NCBI RefSeq assembly: GCF_000003815.2
Contig: NC_049981.1
Coordinates: 2,346,010-2,410,009, forward strand
Source of the DNA: Branchiostoma floridae
Taxonomy: Eukaryota; Chordata; Leptocardii; Amphioxiformes; Branchiostomatidae
Reading direction: 5' to 3'
Length of the DNA: 64,000 nucleotides
In this document: one piece after another, positions 1-9,405 of the stretch
Layout of the letters: each line of letters starts with the position of its first letter
Position numbering within the stretch: position 1 is the first letter of the stretch
Program-made: the position numbers and the translations under genes
The notes under the pieces: model-generated
Database searches by the model: none
Told to the model about the DNA's origin: nothing
Seen by the model: only the letters and a program-made list of their open reading frames with translations

Positions 1-2170
1 ACAAGGAAGACAACTTTTTTTTTTTCATTTGCACGCTCACATCAGTTTGGGGGTTCCCATGGGATGTCATGCCGTATAATCAAATAAACATAGCATGATG
101 TAAAGACAAAGAGGGTGAATATGACCGGCCGGAAGACTTTGTGATCGACGTGTGAGTTTTGGGGTCTATTGTTCTGTTCGACGTTCGGAGACACGCCAAT
201 GAAAATAATCCAGTCGCAAATGTCACGAACTTTCGTCCTGCTAATTTTGTCTAAAGGAAACACTTTACATGAAGTCATAAAAATAAAATGTTTCAGACAA
301 TCCTGAGAAACATACGAGATAATTTTTAAGGTTAACGATCAGAATTATTATTTTTTTAATCCAGTCGCAAATGTCACGATCTTTCTTCATTTCCCCCTGC
401 TAATTTTGTATAAAGGAAACACTTCTTCATGAAGTCATAAAAATAAAATTTTTCAGACAATCCTGAGAGACACACGCGGTAATTTTTAAGGTTAACGATC
501 AGATTTATTTCATATTTCCTGGTTTGCGGGTCACGACGGCAAATATTCGAGCAGTAAATCTCTGTATTTCTCATTTCACCCGGTGGAACTGTTTGTCTGC
601 CTCTCCCGTAACTGTTTGAAAATGACGTCCGACCTTTTTGTTGCCCCATCTGAAGTTTTACGGCCCAGTCTCGTGTCCGGACGACGCCAAGACGATCTGG
701 AATTTCTATGAATTAATATCGAGAACGGCCGAGTGAAAACTATCCACTGTTTAAAGGACTGTAAAGAAGTTTTTATCTTCGACCCAACACATTGAACTCC
801 CACAAATATTTCTTCATGTTCTTACCTTCTTCAGTGCTGCTGGCCCCATAGCTCAGAAAACATGACAGACATCCCGAATGTGGTACGGGTCATAGGTCGT
901 TGGAAGTTGGTATCGGCCCCCGTCTTAGTGTAACGAAAGTCGGCATGCCCTGTTTTGTTGCTTGAAAGATACTCAAAGCGACCACGTATTTTTCTCACAT
1001 ATGGATGCTTTATCCAATCTATGATATTCATTGCTTAATTACTTTATACTTTTTATTTTCTTCTTTAATAAATGACAAGGTATCTTTTAGCAGGTTGAAA
1101 TCTATCTATTGGAATAAACTTCGAGGATGAGAATTGTGTCTGTGACTGCTGTGAACTTTGTATGTTTTATCATTTGTTTGTATGTCTTAATTCGATTCAT
1201 GGAACTAATTCTTGAATCCATCGAGTGACAGAAGTAGCCATAGTTTCAAAATATTATGAATATGTCACTCTTTTTGCCTACCAACTTGCCCAAAGGCAGA
1301 AGAAAAAGAACTAACCCTCCAACCCGCGACTCGGCTGACTTCGCCTTCCAATATCGTGCCCTTACGGCCTCAAAAATGTCTAAGGGACTACCTTTACCTT
1401 TTGTCTGTTCGTTGTATGTGATATAGTTCAAATAAGTTATGAAATACTAAAAAAAAAAAAAAAAAACGCGAAATCGGAGGGAATAACTGATGTAGTTCGG
1501 CCCACCCCTCTTGACTCGCCCGTAGTACAGTCCAAACATCCCCATCGTGCGGCGATTATTAACTCATAACCCTGGAGTGTCGGAGCGGCTCTATACAGCA
1601 GTATAAACATACGGTGGGCGGACAGGGCACTTCTGCGGGCAAACAGGTCTGTATAAAGGCACTACACAACCTGGGCAAGAGTCAGGAGACAAGTAACTGT
1701 TGCCTCGCGTCGCTGCCATCAAAACGTCTTACAAAACGTCTAGGTCTTGAAATCTTGCAAACTTTTTGGTACGTTCTCATCTATCAAATCCAACTTGAGA
1801 TCTCCTCAACCTCTACTCAAACCCGGCCGGTAGGAAGAGGAAAACTGTGACATCTATCCGTGCCGTCGTCGCCGAAAACGTTTCACTTTAGATCTTGCAA
1901 AATTCTAATCTAAAAGACGAAATCTTCGCAGACTTTTCTCAAACCCAGGTGAGAGTCAGGGTTTAAACGAAGTGTATCGGTTTCAAGTCGTCCTGAAAAA
2001 CATCGAAGTCTCCAGATCTTGCAAACATTGTAGGTGCGTATTCAATTCACGCCTGGTAGTCTCGTAACCGAACTTTCTTCAGAGACGCCAAAGTCTTCAA
2101 CTTCTACAAAACGCATACGTTTTCACGTCCAAGTGTAAACCTTTCAGGCATCCTGCGAACCGTCGTACGA
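1..2170. other. Upstream flank of the neuropeptide gene, no gene found
   Basis: No open frame here looks coding. The stretch holds a direct repeat of about 150 bp (206-354 and 357-510). Its first 100 bases resemble the 3' flank of the fibrinogen-type exon at 6.5 kb. A TATA-like TATAAAC at 1602-1608 is a possible core promoter for the downstream precursor gene, which would leave a 5' UTR of about 540 bp. The short phrase ATCTTGCAAA recurs near 1753, 1893 and 2017, so part of this leader is itself built from decayed repeats. The transcription start is an inference. Confidence 0.4.
206..510 (+). repeat. Two-copy direct repeat, about 150 bp
   Basis: Both halves start with AATCCAGTCGCAAATGTCACGA. 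Both then share TAAAGGAAACACTT, CATGAAGTCATAAAAATAAAA, TTTCAGACAATCCTGAGA and TTTTTAAGGTTAACGATCAGA in the same order. The copies differ by scattered substitutions and one short insertion. The unit has no coding capacity and no recognised family. Confidence 0.8.
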
Positions 2171-5065
2171 ATGTCTGCTATGAGCTGGTCTGTGTGGGTC
2201 TTACTTCTGGCTGTGACAGCGAGCTGTCAGGTAAGTTCCTGTTTATATTTAAGATTGGTCATGTACTGCTTCACATGTTTTAATTCATTGGTATGACTGC
2301 GTTGCATTTCTTGTTGTTGCATTCCTTGTTTTGCATTTCTTGGCACAGTTAAGAACACATGCACTAACGTACTAAGTGCCCTAAAGTCGCAAAATCATCC
2401 CTTGCAGATGATGTGTTTTTTTGAGAGGATGTTTATCGATGGAAAGAGTAAAATTTAATGTATTATCTGTCTTCCGTCGTTTCCCCGGCCTAGCTAGTAC
2501 TGATTATGACCGTTACATGCACTGCGCATGCAATATGACGACAGTATACTGTAATATCGCGGCCAGTGTTACCAGTATAGTAAATCCGCAATCGGATACT
2601 CTATGTATATACTTTTATAGTTCTGCGTTTGCCCCAAAGTACAAGCTATGGATGGTTGCTCGAAGTTGTCTTCATAACCGAGACATATGCCTTAGTCAAT
2701 CTGACTTTAATTTTGAACTTCAACTTCAGTTATTATATTTCAGATGTTAATACTATGGCAGCTGTAGACAGATTGTATGTTTACAAGGCACTTATAGTTG
2801 GATCAGAACGATTAGGAACGTGCAGTACGTGTTTTATAAGAATAAAGCAGCCGACAATTCTCAAGTACTTTTGTCCAGTGTTCAGTCCACGGTTACTATA
2901 GTAGTTGTGTGCAGCCGGTCTTTTCACATATCGCTACTTAAAGGATCCTATTGTAGGTTTGAAACGTTCTACATACAATGCGTGCCTCTTAAGAATAAAA
3001 AAAATACCTATCGTGTGAGTATTAAACAAAGGACCTGTTAAATGTAAGTTAACTATTGACAGCTGGTATGGTCACAGGGTGGCTATGGTAATAATGGAAT
3101 GATTAGAAAGTTCTACAGCACATGCCTTAAACTTTCAAGTTGTGGCGCACTAAAACAGCTGACCGGCTATTAATAAGATCCCATGGTTATGGCTATGGGG
3201 CTAGGTGAGCGGGTACAGGCAACATACAATACACAGTTTCAGGATATTCAACAAAAGTTGCTTATTGTTATTTCGTGTTTTTCACTCCTTTTTGACAGGC
3301 TGCACCCAGTGTGGTCTCTGATAACGAGAGTCTCGTGAGAAATGGCGAGATAGATTTGGACGACCGCATTTCACCTGTGGGGTGGACAGGTGTCGTAGAT
3401 GTGCTGCCACCTGACCTGGCACCCCTGCAAAACAATGGTAAGTACCGAGAAAGGAATATTGTCGTCAATTGAAATGAAGAATTGAAAATGTATAACAACG
3501 AGACGTGCAGATTCTGAAAAGTATTTCTTGTAATAGTCTGCTTTCTTGAAGGATAGTACAAATGTATTATCATTATGGAGGTTTTTATCAATTTGTTAAC
3601 AGCTATTAACACATTTTCACCAACATTTTCAGCTGATTCATTCAGTGTACCAAAGAGGCAGCAAAACCCACGCGACCCAATCCGGAACGGAAAGAGGCAG
3701 GACAACCCACTGGATCCAATCCGGAACGGAAAGAGACAGGACAGCCCATTGGATCCAATCCGGAACGGAAAGAGGCGGGACAACCCACTAGATCCAATCC
3801 GGAACGGAAAGAGACAGGACAACCCACTAGATCCAATCCGGAACGGAAAGAGACAGGACAACCCACTAGATCCAATCCGGAACGGAAAGAGGCAGCGCAA
3901 CCCGCTTGACCCAATCCTGAACGGAAAGAGGCAGCAAAACCCACTCGACTCAATCCGAAACGGCAAGAGGCAGCAAAACCCACTCGACCCGATCCGGAAC
4001 GGCAAGAGGCAGCAAAACCCACTCGACCCGATCCGGAACGAAAAGAGGCAGCAAAACCCACTCGACCCGATCCGGAACGGAAAGAGGCAGCAAAACCCAC
4101 TCGACCCAATCCGGAACGGAAAGAGGCAGCAAAACCCACTCGACCCGATCCGGAACGGAAAGAGGCAGCAAAATCCACTCGACCCAATCCGGAACGGAAA
4201 GAGGCAGCAAAACCCACTCGACCCAATCCGAAACGGCAAGAGGCAGCAAAACCCACTCGACCCGATCCGGAACGGAAAGAGGCAGCAAAACCCACTCGAC
4301 CCAATCCGGAACGGAAAGAGGCAGCAAAACCCACTCGACCCGATCCGGAACGGAAAGAGGCAGCAAAATCCACTCGACCCAATCCGGAACGGAAAGAGGC
4401 AGCAAAACCCACTCGACCCAATCCGGAACGGAAAGAGGCAGCAAAACCCACTCGACCCAATCCGGAACGGAAAGAGGCAGGACAACCCACTCGACCCAAT
4501 CCGGAACGGAAAGAGGCAGCAAAACCCACTCGACCCAATCCGGAACGGAAAGAGGCAGCAAAACCCACTCGACCCAATCCGGAACGGAAAGAGGCAGCAA
4601 AACCCACTCGACCCAATCCGGAACGGAAAGAGACAGGACAACCCACTCGACCCAATCCGGAACGGAAAGAGGCAGGACAACCCACTCGACCCAATCCGGA
4701 ACGGAAAGAGGCAGCAAAACCCACTCGACCCAATCCGGAACGGAAAGAGACAGGACAACCCACTCGACCCAATCCGGAACGGAAAGAGACAGGACAACCC
4801 ACTCGACCCAATTCGGAACGGAAAGAGGCAGCAAAACCCACTCGACCCGATCCGGAACGGAAAGAGGCAGCAAAACCCACTCGACCCAATCCGGAACGGC
4901 AAGAGGCAGCAAAACCCACTCGACCCAATCCGGAACGGAAAGAGACAGGACAACCCACTCGACCCAATCCGGAACGGCAAGAGGCAGCAAAACCCACTCG
5001 ACCCAATCCGGAACGGAAAGAGGCAGCAAAACCCACTCGACCCAATCCGGAACGGCAAAAAGTAG
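2171..5065 (+). CDS. Multi-copy amidated neuropeptide precursor (PIRN-amide type)
   Basis: Three exons give a 543-residue preprohormone: 2171-2230, 3299-3437, 3633-5065. Each junction is GT-AG and the phases agree (0, then 1). Exon 1 encodes a signal peptide: MSAMSWSVWVLLLAVTASCQ, with a hydrophobic core and a small-residue cleavage region. Exon 2 is an acidic spacer. Exon 3 opens with a short linker ending in KR, then 36 uninterrupted 13-residue units, consensus Q(Q/D)NPLDPIRNGKR, and a stop straight after the last unit (GKK). KR is a prohormone convertase site. The preceding Gly is the amide donor for PAM, and the leading Gln can cyclise. The predicted product is therefore pyroGlu-(Q/D)NPLDPIRN-amide, secreted by neurons or endocrine cells. 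I do not recognise the peptide family, and a C-terminal Asn-amide is unusual. A poly(A) signal follows 211 bp after the stop. Confidence 0.9.
3659..5062 (+). repeat. 36 x 39-bp coding tandem repeat encoding the peptide copies
   Basis: The array is exactly 1404 bp with no indels, so the reading frame is kept throughout. Twenty-four units begin QQ, ten QD, one QR (unit 7) and one RD (unit 4). Units 1-8 carry most coding changes: R for L in unit 1, S for N in unit 3, ILN in unit 7, S for P in unit 8. Unit 10 has Glu instead of Gly before KR, so its peptide should not be amidated. Later units differ almost only in QQ/QD and in synonymous sites, which suggests homogenisation by unequal exchange. 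Because the unit is 13 codons with no stop in several frames, the array also creates long spurious ORFs on both strands. Confidence 0.95.
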
Positions 5066-5275
5066 AGAGGAAATCTAAAAAGAATCTCACCTGAAGAGTC
5101 TGGAAATACTTAATGCAGCAAAAGTGAATTCCTGTAGTTGAAAGAAGCAAAAGATATGTTTATCATGATTTGCTGCTAAACATAATTTCGATGCGATTGT
5201 AATGATCCAGCATATATGAAAACCTAACCTGCAATTCTGCTTCCATGTCCAAAGCTACGTATTTTTTGTGCATTC

Positions 5276-5281
5276 AATAAA
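5276..5281 (+). promoter_or_regulatory. Poly(A) signal AATAAA of the neuropeptide gene
   Basis: This is the first AATAAA downstream of the precursor stop codon at 5063-5065. It is followed within about 30 bp by a TG-rich stretch suited to a downstream element. Confidence 0.6.
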
Positions 5282-6067
5282 GTAAAGGCGAAAAAGAAGA
5301 GAGAGTGTCTTGAGTCTTGATTTTCGACTTAAGTTATGATTTAGATAAGTCTTTTGGTTGTATGTAAATTTTGGTGATTTTCAAAACATGCAAGTGAACC
5401 CCTTGAGCATCATCTTAACTATCTATGACCTTGTTATTAATATGACGTTAAACAGTAATCGCTCTGTCGGATCTTGACCTGAGCCCGGACCAGTGCCCTA
5501 TGACGTAGTAAGAAACAACAACCGTGATGTTGTCAGTTTAGTTCAGTTTATCCTCAGTCAACAGCAAACGCCCGATGGGACTTTGGCTTACGTAAATAGA
5601 AGTAAAAACGTCATATATGTCCACGTATATGTAGAATGGTAACTTACTCCAGGGCCACACAAATTACTAGTTACGATGGCAGTTTTTGGCGCAGTAAAAA
5701 GATTTGCTCACTCAATAGGGTGCATTTCCCTATTTTTTCACTAAGCGGCGCCACTGCACGGGTTAAGTCATCAAAATGCCAGAACGTCATCATAACAGCA
5801 TCGTACAGTGTAACGTATCTACCTACCTAGACCCTTGACCTCCAGGTCGTAAATTGTAAACAACAGTGTAAACTACTGTTTGGTAAGATATACCATGAGG
5901 ATAGGGCGGAACATGACTAACTTAGTTAACGAATTGTCAGCCTTAAAATTGCAGTCACACGATATGTAGTCTGGCACTGACCACCTGGTACAGGCAATTT
6001 CAGGTCATATAAAAACAGTCATGTCGTCCATTTTAGGTCTTCAGGTTAACTCTAATTGTGTATTCAG
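5282..6067 (+). other. Intergenic stretch, nothing recognised
   Basis: There is no convincing coding exon. I looked here for earlier exons of the fibrinogen-related domain that follows and found none. Confidence 0.5.
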
Positions 6068-6430
6068 CAACAAGGTACCTACCTGAACAATCAGGCCTTC
6101 AGTGCTAAGGACGTGGACCGTGATGCATGGCATCCCGGTTCGTGTGCCAGCGGCCGCAGTATCGGAGGTACAGGTGGCTGGTGGTATAACTACAAGGCCT
6201 GTTCCTGGTCTTCCCTAAACGGTCCGTACTTACGCCCCTCCGATCGCACTGCAGCTGCTTATAGCGGCTGTGGTCTCTACTGGCACACTTTTGGTGGGCC
6301 TTATGATTCCTATCTGAAGAGGTCCAAAATGATGGTTCGTCCTGTTGACTTGTTGAATTCAAAGAAGAATTGTGAAGAAACAAGACTGAAGAATCTATTG
6401 TTTAGCATCTATACCCCTGATGGAGTTTAG
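6068..6430 (+). pseudogene. Orphan terminal exon of a fibrinogen-related domain (FReD)
   Basis: A 3' splice site (TTGTGTATTCAG) precedes an open frame of about 120 codons. It matches the C-terminal third of fibrinogen C-terminal domains: the YLNNQAFSAKDVDRDAW calcium-loop region, the Cys after WHPGS, GGWWYNYKAC, SSLNGPYL and the closing MMVRPV. Family FReDs act in secreted lectins, ficolins and tenascins. About 30 extra residues follow VRPV before the TAG. No upstream FReD exons are visible before it, and the neuropeptide gene intervenes on the same strand. It is either a decayed or duplicated exon fragment, or a terminal exon spliced from far away. There is no ATG in frame at its start. Confidence 0.6.
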
Positions 6431-7432
6431 TCACTTGTTCAACCCTGATGACCACTTAGATTTCATAATGAAGGCAACTTCTTTTTGGCAAAACTTTTCG
6501 CACGCTTGCATCAGTTTCTGGGGTTTCCAATCAAATCAACATGGCCTAGTATATAAACGGGAGGTAGAAGCGTCAGTTAACCTGCGGTGCCTTCATGTAA
6601 TATGTATGATTTATCAGACATGAAACATATTGGCTAATATAGACTTTTAAAAAGGCTAATATAGACTAGACACTTATCACTTAGCGCATGCTTACAATAA
6701 TTGCGGCACATGATAGTTAGCAGCGTGAAAACCTTTCTACCAAACGTGTGAATGTAAAAGATAAAGTACAAACTATGATTGACTCGAAAATAAAACAACA
6801 TGAGAAATAACAGCTCTGTCTTTCTAGATTGTGATGAAGTTAAACAATAAACAACCCTTGACTGAAGCTAGGGTCAAAGTTCTGACCAACAACAACTGTA
6901 CCCCGGCCATTTGTGGTCAGTGAGCTCGAGTTGAACTTCAGCACCCTGACGTCGGACGTTGTCCTGAGCTGCCCCTGTCCTTATATCACCCTTAATGGCC
7001 ATAGTTCGGTCCCCCTCAAACACCTGACGGACGTAAACAGCAGAAAAATGCCAGACAGGGGGAACAATGATAAATATAAAGCCCCCATCAGTAAAGAGTA
7101 GAATCCGGGTGAATACAAATTGACAAGAAGTTAAGAGTCGGTCCACGGGCAGGGTATTAAACATAAGTGCACGCGGGAATTGTTATTTCCGGGTGGCAAA
7201 CTCCCCTATATTCTCCCTTAACAGTCAGTGTAGTTAGACACCAGATGAACAACCCACCAGTAGAGTAGCAACGAACGCCCGGAGAGGGTGTCATTGGCCA
7301 CTTGAGCCCGCTCCGCGAACGGTAACAATAATAGCGCCGCTGTGGCCGGCTTGGAGTGACTCAGCGGTTTTCTCATAAAGGTTACAGTCTTGCAGAACAG
7401 TGGAAGGCGGTATGTAGCATTTCCCTTCTTTA

Positions 7433-7715
7433 CTCTGGGGTTCTGTATTTGAGCGGGTGGGGAGTCGACCCAGGGGTGGGTCCCTACCCGGGAGATGTCC
7501 GTACGTAGTCTTTCCAATTCCTAAGATCTCCTAACGCTGGTGTTCTTTAGATAGCTATGGGAATGGGTCCCGGGGGCTGGGGTTCCCACCCAGGGGAAGT
7601 CTGTAAGCCTTAAATCCCATTCCTTCGTCTGGAGTTCTATTGCTGTGGGGGTGGGGAGACGCCCCGCCGGGGTAGCGGGTGATCCTTACCCAGGGGCAGT
7701 CGGTACATTACTAGC
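7433..7715 (+). repeat. Three-copy degenerate GC-rich repeat, about 95-100 bp
   Basis: Each copy runs from CTGG(G/T/A)GTTCT, through a G-rich core, to ACCCAGGGG or a close variant, then (A/C)GTC(T/C/G)GTA. Copies start near 7435, 7537 and 7630. Identity is modest, and I recognise no family. Confidence 0.55.
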
Positions 7716-7811
7716 CTTCTACTCTCCATTCTAAATTGTTATTCAGTCATGTTACCATTTCCGCATATCTTAGGACCCCCAAACGTAATTGGTACGAACC
7801 CTTCAAATCTC

Positions 7812-8008
7812 TACTCTCCAAGCAGAGGTTAGGCTCCGGCTGTTTTTTAGTCGTTTTATCGGGCTTTCTATTTTTTTTATATCTTATTGTGTCAAAACCT
7901 AATTGCTGGCGTACTTCAAGAAAAATGACAAAATAGAAAGCCCGATAAAAACGACTAAAAAAAACGTTTAAAAAAACAGCCGGAGCCTAACCTCTGCTTG
8001 GAGAGTAC
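7812..8008. mobile_element. Fold-back MITE, CTCCAAGCAGAG terminal repeats, 8-bp TSD
   Basis: Inverted arms of about 60 bp begin TACTCTCCAAGCAGAGGTTAGG and continue through GGCTCCGGCTG. The right end carries the reverse complement. The direct flanks CAAATCTC (7804-7811 and 8009-8016) look like an 8-bp target-site duplication. There is no transposase. A relative with the same termini lies at 31.83 kb. Confidence 0.75.
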
Positions 8009-9370
8009 CAAATCTCGTCTTGGCCGAACCACTGCCAGAGGGTCGTCTTGTATATATAGATACGTCATAAAATTGACGTTTGCCACGAATGTAAGAATTC
8101 CGTATCACATTCTGATGAATTGCTAACTGAGTAACGTTACATGACGTTGAATAACAGACTGTTACAGATAGAAATATGATATTGTCGACGCGATCGGATA
8201 CTTCGTTGCATTAAGTAGATTATGGGTTACCGCTAGCAAAGGGACCAAATCTCGTTAATAGACTTAATTTTGACATTAACCAAGCGGTAGAGCAGCAAAG
8301 CTGACAAATTAAATGTGTTAAACATGAAACAAAACGCACAAATTTGCTCAGGCACAGTATAGTTAATGTGTCCTTTTGGGTACCTCCTTTTGTGCTTTCA
8401 TTTTGAAAGGACTCTGGTAAGACTTCGTACGTATACATCGCCACTCGTCTGACGTCGCAAATAACGTTGTTTTGATAAGTCGAACTGTTGTTTTTCACCT
8501 GGCTGTGGCGATAGCGATCTCTTTGGGTGAAAGGTCGACACGACAGGAACTTTTTATGACAAACATGTGCTGGCTCGAAAACAACACTCCTTGTCCAGTT
8601 ATGGAAAACAATGGAATTATATAAGTTCCTCTTTGATTCTGCAACTTCTGCTTGCATAACATGCATATCACTATGTATATCTTTGCCAACACTACCTGCC
8701 TGCCCCAAATAATGGAAACCCTTCGTTCCTTTCTTTAGTTATCCTCTTTGGAATGTTTTGACAAAAATGCCCCTGCAATTCCAAAATTCTATGTTTGGGG
8801 CTGAAACTTGCCCCACCATGTCTTGACGTCGAAAGCTACCTGCCACCCAAATGTCAAGACCATACCATATCCGGGACAAGAGTACATTAAAAAAAACTGC
8901 TGTGATAGAATATTCTCATCAATTACGCAAATGAATCCTAATTTTCATGATTTCTATTTCAATTTGTACATCTTTGTCAAAGCTACCGTTATTCGTAACT
9001 TGAGCTATCCTCTTAAGAGCTTTTTTTCTTATACAAAAATGCCCCTGCAATTCCAAGCCTAATCGCTAGGGGGGGGGGGGCTAAAGTCACGTCACTTCTT
9101 CCCGAGCGCAAGAGCTGCCTTGTTAAACACACAAAAAGCGTGACCATAGCTTGTTCAGAACGCGAGATATCAAAACGGGAAGTTCCGATGCAGTACCAAG
9201 GAAAGCCGCAAGTGTTTCCAAAATCGTATCATCCCTACCAACACACCATTGAAGTTTGATACTAAATCTTCAATACCGACGCCCCCTTTACCCCCAACAT
9301 CTCTTTACCATAGTTACTGACGCCCCCCGTTGTTCCATGTTGTTCCAAGAAGCCTTCCTGTGGGGGTCAC

Positions 9371-9405
9371 CGTGAGGTCAGCCGGTCAAAGGTCAGCAAG
9401 ATGGC
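9371..9405 (+). promoter_or_regulatory. SUOX proximal promoter/leader with NR half-site and YY1-like start
   Basis: TCAAAGGTCA resembles a nuclear-receptor half-site of the HNF4/ERR type. It is followed at once by CAAGATGGCGGC, the classic YY1 core-promoter motif overlapping the start codon. Nearly the same arrangement occurs at 31.66-31.69 kb. The regulatory role is inferred from motif knowledge only. Confidence 0.4.

Larger units (their letters stand above)
6431..9400. other. Intergenic region with repeats, no gene recognised
   Basis: None of the short ORFs has recognisable features. The region contains a three-copy GC-rich degenerate repeat (about 7433-7715), a fold-back transposon (7812-8008) and a G-run near 9069-9080. 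The last 60 bases form the likely SUOX promoter and 5' UTR. Confidence 0.5.

Noticed and set aside
3268-5150. Long minus-strand ORFs of 596, 502 and 359 codons (SVPDWVEWVLLPL, FRSGLGRVGF and similar repeats)
   Set aside because: They are antisense readings of the 39-bp neuropeptide array, which has no stops in several frames. The plus-strand reading has a signal peptide, consistent splicing and processing sites.
8220-8708. 162-codon minus-strand ORF
   Set aside because: The composition looks random and there is no motif, splice partner or promoter.
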